From Patescibacteria group bacterium (GTDB taxonomy: Bacteria > Patescibacteriota > Minisyncoccia > UBA6257 > HR35): a DNA stretch of 9,917 bases. Below are positions 1 through 5,562 of this stretch, one piece after another. A program made the position numbers and the translations under genes. Every line of letters begins with the position of its first letter. The first letter of the stretch is position 1. Under the pieces are notes generated by a model. It had not been told where the DNA came from. It did not search any database and saw only the letters and a list, made by a program, of their open reading frames with translations. The stretch covers positions 1 through 9,917 of the forward strand of contig JAUQOT010000017.1 in assembly GCA_030550735.1 (NCBI GenBank). The letters are read 5' to 3'.

Positions 1-36
1 AGAAGATATCATTTCTTTAAAAAATAAAATTCGAGA

Positions 37-42
37 TATAAT
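37..42 (+). promoter_or_regulatory. Putative -10 box of tRNA-His
   Basis: A perfect TATAAT lies 11 bases before the mature tRNA 5' end. Initiation about 7 bases downstream (near 49) would leave a leader of only about 5 bases. I see no good -35 at the right distance; the T-rich stretch at 12-18 is a weak candidate. Promoter identity is inferred from position and sequence only. Confidence 0.5.
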
Positions 43-53
43 TTAAATTAGAT

Positions 54-128
54 GGTGGGCGTAGCTCAATTGGTTAGAGCGGAGGCCTGTGGAGCCTCAG
101 GTTGCGGGTTCGAGCCCCGTCGCCCACC
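54..128 (+). tRNA. tRNA-His (anticodon GTG)
   Basis: The full cloverleaf can be folded by eye. The 7-bp acceptor pairs 55-61 with 121-127. The D stem is 64-67/77-80. The anticodon stem is 82-86/94-98 around a 7-base loop with GTG at 89-91. The T stem closes the TTCGAGC loop. The extra G at 54 opposite C at 128 is the G-1:C73 pair that identifies histidine tRNA to HisRS, so G-1 is encoded rather than added. The discriminator is followed by CA and then T, so a complete CCA tail is not encoded and must be added by the CCA-adding enzyme. T-rich sequence follows at once and could help transcription end. Confidence 0.96.
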
Positions 129-161
129 CATTTTTGTTTTAATTTCTAATTTTTTTTAATC

Positions 162-190
162 TTGACATTTATAAAGTTTTGCATTAAAAT
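162..190 (+). promoter_or_regulatory. Sigma70-type promoter for the first secreted gene
   Basis: A perfect TTGACA (162-167) is followed after exactly 17 bases by TAAAAT (185-190). The predicted start near 197 gives a leader of about 34 bases before the ATG at 231. That leader is very A-rich and has no Shine-Dalgarno sequence. The rest of the 129-230 gap holds only T-runs after the tRNA. Confidence 0.7.
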
Positions 191-230
191 ATAAATTGAA
201 TTCGAAAATTAAATTAAAGCAAAAATTAAA

Positions 231-1019
231 ATGAAAAAAATAATTTTCTTTTTATCTTTATCATTAATTTTTAGTTTCGTGGTTATAGAAGTTTTAGCTG
301 GTTACCGACCTCCATTTGGTGGTGAATATACAAATATTTGTGGTTCTGGAACTAATGCTGATTATTATAGTTGTCCAGCTTCATGTGATAGAGATGGAGG
401 ATGGTGTGAAGCAAGACAAAACAGACAAGAATGGATTTATGTATTTGTTTGTGATGGAAGACGTGAGGAATGTCGTTTAAACATGCAGGGTCCACTAAAA
501 GGAAAAATATTTTTAACATCTTATGCGTCTCTTAACTCAAATAAAACAGTTCAGATTGATATTTTTAATAAAATATGTACTAGTGGTGGAAGTTGGAGCT
601 GTACAGATCAAAATCTTTTAGGTTATCTGGTTTGGTATTCAGGTTCTGGTGGAGGAGGTGGTGGAGGTGGTGGAAGTCAAATCCAATGTAATACAGAACA
701 AGTTGTTCTTCAAGTAATTCCTGATCCATCAAATGTAGGAAATAGAGTAAAATTTAGAATCGCTGCTGGAGATGCTTCAACTTGGTGGGAAAATATTTTT
801 TCCGGAGGTGTTGGAAATTGTACTGAAACAATATATGGTTGGGAAACTGAATGCACTGCTCAAACTCCAGGGACTTTTACTTGGACAAGAAAATGGAAAC
901 GTTGTGTTGGAGATTTCAACAATTGCTCAGATTGGTGTTATAAATCAATAAGTTTCACTATTAAGTCAGCAATTAATCCTCCAATAGTAATTACTTTACC
1001 CCCTGTCGAAACATTATAA
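231..1019 (+). CDS. Secreted cysteine-rich two-domain protein with polyglycine linker
   Basis: I do not recognise a family. Residues 1-23 form a signal peptide (KK, then a hydrophobic core, likely cleavage after VLA), so the product is exported. The mature part has two halves joined by nine consecutive glycines (residues 140-148). The first half (about 24-137) has eight cysteines (37, 48, 52, 59, 74, 81, 116, 124). The second (about 151-245) has six (153, 197, 208, 225, 232, 236), is rich in tryptophan, and has alternating beta-type sequence that could be an Ig/PKD-like sandwich. The even cysteine count in each half suggests disulfides formed outside the cytoplasm. There is no C-terminal membrane anchor, lipobox or LPXTG motif, so it may be released or bound by partners. 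It leads a run of four exported-protein genes; the next starts 11 bases downstream. Function is unknown; a surface or attachment role is a guess from context. Confidence 0.88.
   Translation: MKKIIFFLSLSLIFSFVVIEVLAGYRPPFGGEYTNICGSGTNADYYSCPASCDRDGGWCEARQNRQEWIYVFVCDGRREECRLNMQGPLKGKIFLTSYASLNSNKTVQIDIFNKICTSGGSWSCTDQNLLGYLVWYSGSGGGGGGGGGSQIQCNTEQVVLQVIPDPSNVGNRVKFRIAAGDASTWWENIFSGGVGNCTETIYGWETECTAQTPGTFTWTRKWKRCVGDFNNCSDWCYKSISFTIKSAINPPIVITLPPVETL
648..674 (+). repeat. GGN codon run encoding nine glycines
   Basis: Nine consecutive GGT/GGA codons encode Gly140-Gly148 of the secreted protein. The codons are mixed, so it is not a pure trinucleotide repeat, but slippage could still change linker length between strains. 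The run is G-rich against a very AT-rich background. Confidence 0.85.
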
Positions 1020-1030
1020 AGAATTAAATT

Positions 1031-1438
1031 ATGAAAATAAAAATTACCTTACTACTATTAATAATTTTTTTGTTTTTTGGCTTTGCTGAAGCTCAAGAAA
1101 ATTGTCCTCCTAAAACAACAGCCGGTTATAGATATATTACTTTTGTGGGTAGAGCAGGTTTGGGTGGTGATAAAAAAGTTGAGGTTTGGTTTGAATATGG
1201 AGACAAAAAAGATAATTTGGATAGAAAAACAAAAATTTTAACCTTAGAAAAAGATGGTATTTTCTGTATTAAAGTAACCAGACTCAAGCCTTGTACAATT
1301 TATTATTACCGAGCTGGAGCTAAAAATACTGCTGGTACTAATTATGGTGAAATTAAATCAATTAAAACTCTATGTAGTCAAAACACTAAAATACTCCCTA
1401 AAATAAAGAATATTTTCTCTAACTGGGTTATCTTCTAA
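1031..1438 (+). CDS. Small secreted single-domain Fn3-like protein
   Basis: Residues 1-21 form a signal peptide (probable cleavage after AEA). The rest is one fibronectin type III-like beta-sandwich: VEVWFEYG at 50-57, the YYYRAGAKN strand at 91-99, then GTNYG at 102-106. Four cysteines (25, 79, 88, 115) probably make two disulfides. The protein is a clear paralogue of the N-terminal domain of the next gene, with the same four-cysteine frame and 22 of 39 identical residues over the last block. It lacks the downstream PKD domains and the membrane anchor, and ends about 20 residues after the domain. No lipobox is present. The start is 12 bases after the previous stop, without a Shine-Dalgarno sequence; TATAAA at 1015-1020 might be a -10 but has no good -35, so read-through from the upstream gene is as likely. 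Molecular role is unknown. Confidence 0.87.
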   Translation: MKIKITLLLLIIFLFFGFAEAQENCPPKTTAGYRYITFVGRAGLGGDKKVEVWFEYGDKKDNLDRKTKILTLEKDGIFCIKVTRLKPCTIYYYRAGAKNTAGTNYGEIKSIKTLCSQNTKILPKIKNIFSNWVIF

Positions 1439-1440
1439 AC

Positions 1441-1469
1441 TTGACAAAATTTTAAAAAATTTTTATAAT
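1441..1469 (+). promoter_or_regulatory. Consensus sigma70 promoter with the start codon at +1
   Basis: TTGACA (1441-1446), a 17-base spacer, and TATAAT (1464-1469) match the sigma70 consensus at all twelve positions with ideal spacing. The spacer is made of A- and T-tracts. Initiation 7 bases after the -10 would fall at about 1476, the first base of the ATG of the large surface protein. The mRNA would then be leaderless. Confidence 0.85.
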
Positions 1470-1475
1470 TAAAAT

Positions 1476-2909
1476 ATGATGAACAAAAATTTTTTAACAA
1501 CATTTTTAGTTTTGTTTCTGGTTGTCTTTGTTGGAATTAATAATTATTCAAGAGCTCAATCTTGTCCATCAAATACCCAATATTCATCTAATTATGCTAT
1601 TTTAGCTGGAGCAGTAACTGATACAGGTGGTGATAACAATGTTCAAGTTTGGTTTGAATGGGGAACTTCACCCGATTTAAATAATTCTACACCTGTTCAA
1701 AATATTTATGTATCCTCGGTTCCTCATACATTTTGTTATACTTTAACATCTCTTCAACCTTGTACAACTTATTATTATCGAGCAGCTATTAGAAATTCTT
1801 TAGGTACAAATTATGGTTCAACTTATTCTTTTACTACTCGCTGCTCTGTTTCTAATCCTTTAACGGTTTCATGTTATGCTTCTCCTAATCCAGTTAATGT
1901 TAATTCACCAGTTACTTTTTATTCTTCTGTTAGTGGTGGTACTGGAAATTATACTTATTCTTGGTCTGGAGCATGCACTTCTTATTCTTCTACTTGCTCA
2001 AGAACATTTTCTTCTCCCGGTGTTTATAATGTCAATTTAACTGTTACTTCCGGATCTTTTACACAATCTACATCTTGTTCAGTTAATGTTATTTCTTCTT
2101 CTCAAGTTGTTCCTTCTCCAATTATTAATCAACCTCCTGTTCCTGTTATTGCTTTTAGCCCAGAAAGAATTTTGCCTGGAACAATTGTAAATTTTGATGC
2201 TTCCCGTTCTTATGACCCCGATGGACAAATAATTAGTTATAAATGGGAAATTAATGGCGAATTAGTTTCTAGCGAAGTTTCCTTTAATAGAGCTTTAGCT
2301 TCTGGAACATATCGAATTAAACTTACAGTTACTGATAATCAAGGAGCCTCTTCAAATAAAGAAATTTTAATAAACGTTGGAAGAACGGTCTATCTTCCTC
2401 GAACAAGAGTTGTTACAAGAACCGTTCCTGTTCAAGCAACCACAGTTTCTTCAAGACTAGTTAATTTACTTCTAGATAAATCATATAACGTTAAAATTTG
2501 TTCTAAAAATGAACTTCAATTTACTTTAGTTAATAACACTTCTGTTAATAGAAAAATAACTATTAATGTTGAAGGCGAAGCCAGTAATTGGTTTAATCCT
2601 CAATCAAAAACATTTATTCTTAAACCATTTGAAACACTTCTTTTCAAATGGAATGTTGATGTTCCTTGCAATTTAAAGGAAGGAGACTATGAAGTTAGAT
2701 TCTTTGTAACGACTCCTGGTGCTAATTATGAATATTCTACAATTTTAGAAGCTAAATCCGAAACCAACTTTTTAACTCCTATTTTAGGTTTTATTGGTGG
2801 TATCTTTTCCGGTTGGAATTTATTGTGGATTTTGATTTTATTACTTATTATTTTTAATGCTTATTTATGGTATAAAATTTTTAAGAAAAAAGAAGTTGCA
2901 GCAGCTTAA
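1476..2909 (+). CDS. Membrane-anchored surface protein: Fn3-like, two PKD and an Ig-like domain
   Basis: Residues 1-27 form a signal peptide (likely cleavage after SRA). An Fn3-like domain spans about 30-123 with cysteines 30, 87, 96 and 123. A first PKD-like domain covers about 129-205, with the C-terminal PKD strand pattern VYNVNLTVTSG. After a proline-rich linker, a second, more typical PKD domain covers about 221-301 with FDASRSYDPDG (240-250) and YRIKLTVTDNQG (279-290). A Thr/Val/Arg-rich linker leads to another beta-sandwich at about 330-427 with cysteines 342 and 398. One transmembrane helix (about 448-467) is followed by a basic tail with FKKKE. This is a stalk-like architecture anchored at its C-terminus, facing outward; PKD and Fn3 modules usually act as spacers or in adhesion. 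ATG occurs at 1476 and again at 1479; the first coincides with the predicted transcription start. Ligand unknown. Confidence 0.92.
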   Translation: MMNKNFLTTFLVLFLVVFVGINNYSRAQSCPSNTQYSSNYAILAGAVTDTGGDNNVQVWFEWGTSPDLNNSTPVQNIYVSSVPHTFCYTLTSLQPCTTYYYRAAIRNSLGTNYGSTYSFTTRCSVSNPLTVSCYASPNPVNVNSPVTFYSSVSGGTGNYTYSWSGACTSYSSTCSRTFSSPGVYNVNLTVTSGSFTQSTSCSVNVISSSQVVPSPIINQPPVPVIAFSPERILPGTIVNFDASRSYDPDGQIISYKWEINGELVSSEVSFNRALASGTYRIKLTVTDNQGASSNKEILINVGRTVYLPRTRVVTRTVPVQATTVSSRLVNLLLDKSYNVKICSKNELQFTLVNNTSVNRKITINVEGEASNWFNPQSKTFILKPFETLLFKWNVDVPCNLKEGDYEVRFFVTTPGANYEYSTILEAKSETNFLTPILGFIGGIFSGWNLLWILILLLIIFNAYLWYKIFKKKEVAAA

Positions 2910-2912
2910 TTG

Positions 2913-2921
2913 TGGTAAAAT
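2913..2921 (+). promoter_or_regulatory. Extended -10 promoter just before the small helical protein gene
   Basis: TGG followed by TAAAAT (2916-2921) forms an extended -10 element in the 19-base gap after the surface-protein gene. Seven bases separate it from the ATG at 2929, so a transcript starting there would have almost no leader. No -35 at 16-18 bases is evident, but extended -10 promoters can work without one. Confidence 0.45.
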
Positions 2922-2928
2922 GAAATAA

Positions 2929-3339
2929 ATGAAAATAACATTAATTATCTTAATTACAACTCTTTGTATTTTCTTTCTAATTTTCTCTGTTTTCGCTGAA
3001 GAAAGTTCTACGTCTTCCGAATTTTCTTTTCCAAGTTTTACTTATAATTTTTCTTCATTTAAAGATTGTGTTGGAAGTAAAATAAAAGCATTAATCAAAG
3101 AAAGAAACGAGAAAAGAAAGATATTATTTAATGAATATCAGTCTAAACTTAAAAACGTTGCTTCCCCCAATCTAAAAAAGGAATTGAGAAAAAATCTATA
3201 TAAAGAAATAAAAAATCTTAACGAGTGGTATATAACTCAAGTAAAAAATATAAATAGAGAATGTTTGGAATTCAAAAAAGAAGAGTTAAGAAAGCTTCTT
3301 AATTTTCCTTCAACACTAACAACATCAACTTTAAGGTAG
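2929..3339 (+). CDS. Small exported helical protein, possible disulfide-closed hairpin
   Basis: No family recognised. Residues 1-23 are a signal peptide (long hydrophobic core, likely cleavage after VFA). A short Ser/Phe-rich stretch follows to about 45. Residues 46-125 are highly charged, rich in Lys, Glu, Leu and Asn, and look alpha-helical with coiled-coil character, broken near 78-81 by an ASPN turn. The two mature cysteines (47 and 112) sit on opposite sides of the turn and could lock a helical hairpin. The tail is Ser/Thr-rich. It lies 19 bases after the surface-protein gene and is the last of the four exported products. By shape alone it could be a Skp-like chaperone or a structural partner of the surface proteins, but there is no sequence evidence for either. 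The gene converges on apgM with an 18-base gap and no visible terminator hairpin. Confidence 0.85.
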   Translation: MKITLIILITTLCIFFLIFSVFAEESSTSSEFSFPSFTYNFSSFKDCVGSKIKALIKERNEKRKILFNEYQSKLKNVASPNLKKELRKNLYKEIKNLNEWYITQVKNINRECLEFKKEELRKLLNFPSTLTTSTLR

Positions 3340-3357
3340 TTTAAATAATAAAGGAGG

Positions 3358-4548
3358 TTAGGTTTTTTCTATAATTTTCCAAAGTTTTTGAGGACTTAAA
3401 AATTCATTTTTATAAGCTTCTATTTCGCTTATTTCTTTTGGATTATTTTTATAAAGAGGATGATTAATGATTATAATTGGTAAATAACCCCAAAGATGTT
3501 TTCCTAATTTAGAATCGGTTATGTGATCTCCAGTAATAATAAAAATTGTTTTTGGATCATAAATTTTTGAAAACCATTTATCAAAAAATTCAAAAAATTT
3601 TTTCTTTTTTAAGGGATTCTTATCATGGCTTGCTTCATCAGCTTCTTTTAAGTGAAGATAAATCAATTCAAAAAAATCAAAACTCTCTTTAATTTTTTCT
3701 TCATAAAATTTATATCTTTCTTCGAGGTTTTCAATCTCTGGTAAAGTTATAGCCTTAAAACCACTTAGAATACATCCTCCTTTTACTGCTCCATTTTCAG
3801 CGATAACAACTCCGTTTTTTATTTTATATTTTTCAAAAAAATTTTTTAATTTTATGATTTTGTTTCCCGCTTCTCTCGATAAAAGAAAATTCGCCGGTGG
3901 CAACTTTAAATCTTTTCTTTTTTGATTTATATGATGATTTTTTAAGAGATTGTAAGTCTGAATTAAAAAATTCCAAACTATTTTAGCACTCTCTTTTGCT
4001 AATTTATTATTTCTTAAAGGTTTTATCTTTTTTACTCTTACACCATTTTTATAAGGATCACTATCAGAAATATTGGGAGAAAGTTTAGTTTTAAAAATAA
4101 GAACACCTCGATGTCCATATGTTCGGTGAAAATGAAAAGGAATACTAAAAGTTTGTTTATTGATATCCTGAGATAACTCTTCCAAACCAAAAGTATTTCT
4201 TCCTGATCTTCTATCAATTACTCTTAAATTTTCATCAACTGAAGCAAAATCTATTCTTAAAGCAAGTTCTCCATTTTTAAATTCAATTTCACTTCCTATT
4301 GCTTCTAATGGGCCTCTTTTAAGTTTTTCGGGTTTTATTTTATATCCCAGAATACCTAAATTAGCCAAACCTGTGATGCTTTTTTCTCCATATTTTGGCC
4401 AATATTTTTTTTCAAGGGGTAAGAATTTACCTAGCCAAATCTTTTCCTTTAAAGATTCAAGAAATTTTTTCGAAGCTAATCTTAAAGGGGTATCTTTGCG
4501 GGGTAAATCACTAAAACCATCAATAAGAAAAAAAATTATTCTTGCCAT
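3358..4548 (-). CDS. apgM: Archaeal-type 2,3-bisphosphoglycerate-independent phosphoglycerate mutase
   Basis: The enzyme interconverts 3- and 2-phosphoglycerate in glycolysis, in the cytoplasm, using bound divalent metals and a phosphoserine intermediate. At 396 residues it has the usual ApgM length. Alkaline-phosphatase-superfamily landmarks appear in order: metal ligand D10 in LIDGFSD; candidate nucleophile S57 in GEKSITGLANLGILGY; RGPLEAIGS (78-86); DRRSGR (112-117); HR at 146-147 before LSPNISDSDP (156-165); ADEASHD (303-309); and TGDH (339-342) with H351. Some positions drift from the common pattern: RIDFASVD where RGNFATVD is usual, and TGDHITD with HLWGYLP where TGDHSTP with HS is usual. 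The metal-type residues remain, so activity is likely. The gene is monocistronic, divergent from the ribosomal operon and convergent with the last secreted gene. Related sugar-phosphate phosphomutases of the same superfamily are a less likely alternative. Confidence 0.88.
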   Translation of the reverse strand: MARIIFFLIDGFSDLPRKDTPLRLASKKFLESLKEKIWLGKFLPLEKKYWPKYGEKSITGLANLGILGYKIKPEKLKRGPLEAIGSEIEFKNGELALRIDFASVDENLRVIDRRSGRNTFGLEELSQDINKQTFSIPFHFHRTYGHRGVLIFKTKLSPNISDSDPYKNGVRVKKIKPLRNNKLAKESAKIVWNFLIQTYNLLKNHHINQKRKDLKLPPANFLLSREAGNKIIKLKNFFEKYKIKNGVVIAENGAVKGGCILSGFKAITLPEIENLEERYKFYEEKIKESFDFFELIYLHLKEADEASHDKNPLKKKKFFEFFDKWFSKIYDPKTIFIITGDHITDSKLGKHLWGYLPIIIINHPLYKNNPKEISEIEAYKNEFLSPQKLWKIIEKT

Positions 4549-4571
4549 TTTAAAACATTTTATGATATAAT
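4542..4571 (+). promoter_or_regulatory. Promoter of the rpmJ-led ribosomal operon
   Basis: TTGCCA (4542-4547) and TATAAT (4566-4571) are 18 bases apart, and TGA just before TATAAT makes it an extended -10. Initiation near 4578 leaves a leader of about 35 bases before rpmJ. AAAAGGA at 4575-4581 is too far from the ATG to be its Shine-Dalgarno sequence. The -35 overlaps the first codons of divergent apgM. The leader looks too short for an S4-binding pseudoknot like that of the E. coli alpha operon. Confidence 0.7.
4557..4562 (-). promoter_or_regulatory. Putative -10 of apgM
   Basis: On the minus strand TAAAAT lies 8 bases before the apgM ATG, putting the predicted start at about 4550 and the codon at 4548. 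No good -35 is seen at the expected 4579-4586. The box lies inside the spacer of the divergent rpmJ promoter, so the two promoters would compete for polymerase. Confidence 0.4.
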
Positions 4572-4612
4572 TTTAAAAGGATTTTTAATTATTTTTTATT
4601 TTACTTCAAAAA

Positions 4613-4726
4613 ATGAAAGTTAAACCATCTATTAAAAAAAGGTGCGCCAAATGTAAAATTGTTAAACGTGGGGTTTATCGCTATGTAATTTGCGAAAACC
4701 CACGACATAAACAAAGACAGGGTTAA
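4613..4726 (+). CDS. rpmJ: 50S ribosomal protein L36
   Basis: The 37-residue product begins MKVKPSIKKRC and ends in HKQRQG, the standard L36 pattern and length. Zinc ligands C11, C14, C27 and H32 are all present, so it is the zinc-binding (C+) form. L36 binds 23S rRNA in the large subunit. The stop is separated from the rpsM ATG by one base. In most bacteria infA precedes rpmJ; here a promoter and the divergent apgM gene lie directly upstream, so rpmJ is the first gene of the operon. Confidence 0.96.
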   Translation: MKVKPSIKKRCAKCKIVKRGVYRYVICENPRHKQRQG

Positions 4727-4727
4727 A

Positions 4728-5120
4728 ATGGTTAGAATTGTTGGAGTAGAAATACCAAATAATAAAAGACTTGTTTTTGCTTTGCCACGAATTTATGGAA
4801 TTGGTCTTTCTTTGGCTAAAAAAATCTGTGAAGATACGGGGGTTGATCCCTTTAAAAAAGTTGAGGAGCTTTCACCAGAAGAAATAAATAAAATTGAGAA
4901 GTATATTGAAAAAAATTTTAAAGTAGAAGGTGAGTTAAGACGAGAAGTTCAAGCTAACATTAAAAGATTAATAGATATTCAATGCTATCGAGGAATAAGG
5001 CATGTTAAAAAATTACCAGTTAGAGGTCAAAGAACAAGAACAAATGCTCGAACCCGAAAGGGGCCACGAAAAACAGTCGCCACTGGTGCTCGTCGAAAAG
5101 CAGGTGCTGGTAAGAGATAA
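4728..5120 (+). CDS. rpsM: 30S ribosomal protein S13
   Basis: S13 sits in the head of the small subunit and contacts the P-site tRNA and the large subunit through its tail. The 130-residue protein opens with MVRIVGVEIPNNKR, has the helix-two-turn-helix region with YGIGLSLAKKIC (23-34), and the diagnostic basic motif LPVRGQRTRTNARTRKG at 96-112. The lysine/arginine-rich tail is somewhat longer than in E. coli (118 residues). The start is one base after rpmJ. The AGGG just upstream lies in the last rpmJ codons and is a weak ribosome-binding candidate at best. The stop overlaps the rpsK ATG by one base (TAATG), which suggests coupled translation. Confidence 0.97.
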   Translation: MVRIVGVEIPNNKRLVFALPRIYGIGLSLAKKICEDTGVDPFKKVEELSPEEINKIEKYIEKNFKVEGELRREVQANIKRLIDIQCYRGIRHVKKLPVRGQRTRTNARTRKGPRKTVATGARRKAGAGKR

Positions 5121-5560
5121 TGGGTAAAACACGAACAAAAAAAATAGGTTTAGAAGAAGTTAAAGAAGATTTAGGAGAAGAAAAAGTAAGTAAGAAGAAA
5201 GTTAAAAAAACTTATCTTAAAACTGCAAGAATTTATATTTATTCTCATTTTAATAATACGATTATTACTCTAACAGACGAAAATGGAAATGTTATCTGTT
5301 GGTCTTCAGCTGGAAGCGCTGGTTTAAAAAATACAAAAAAAGGAACACCTTTTGGAGGACAAAAAGCAATGGAGGTTCTTTTGGAGAAAATAAAAAATAT
5401 GAATATTGATGAAATTAAAGTTTTTGTTAAAGGAATCGGACCCGGAAGAGAACCTGCTTTAAGAGTTCTTTTTAGTAAAAATCTTAACATAGTTTCTGTC
5501 GCCGATATTACACCCATTCCTTTTGGAGGCCCAACGCCTCCAAAACCAAGAAGAGTCTAA
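5120..5560 (+). CDS. rpsK: 30S ribosomal protein S11
   Basis: S11 is part of the small-subunit platform near the mRNA exit. The conserved core begins near residue 36 (ARIYIYSHFNNTIITLTD), with WSSAGSAGLK at 61-70, VFVKGIGPGRE at 101-111, and TPIP leading to the basic C-terminus RRV. A lysine-rich N-terminal extension of about 30 residues brings the length to 146, against 129 in E. coli. Two usually conserved spots differ: STPYAAQ reads GTPFGGQ (75-81), and the HNG-containing tail reads PFGGP (134-138), removing the Asn-Gly pair that forms isoaspartate in E. coli S11. The gene overlaps rpsM by one base and ends two bases before rpsD. Confidence 0.97.
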   Translation: MGKTRTKKIGLEEVKEDLGEEKVSKKKVKKTYLKTARIYIYSHFNNTIITLTDENGNVICWSSAGSAGLKNTKKGTPFGGQKAMEVLLEKIKNMNIDEIKVFVKGIGPGREPALRVLFSKNLNIVSVADITPIPFGGPTPPKPRRV

Positions 5561-5562
5561 AA

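Noticed and set aside
129..158. T-runs after tRNA-His as an intrinsic terminator
   Set aside because: No separate hairpin precedes them; the tRNA arms themselves would have to act as the stem, which cannot be shown from sequence alone.
1015..1020. TATAAA before the small Fn3 gene as a third leaderless-type promoter
   Set aside because: The only -35 candidate (TTACTT at 991-996) is poor, and the box overlaps the previous stop codon; read-through is as likely.
3350..3358. Perfect AAAGGAGGT on the plus strand (ACCTCCTTT on the minus strand, like the 16S rRNA tail)
   Set aside because: It lies in the 18-base convergent gap, with no start codon or open frame at a suitable distance, and the minus-strand match sits at the apgM stop. 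It is best taken as chance.
4373..4570. Plus-strand open frame of 65 codons opposite apgM
   Set aside because: It is antisense to conserved apgM codons, has no recognisable product and runs through the rpmJ promoter.
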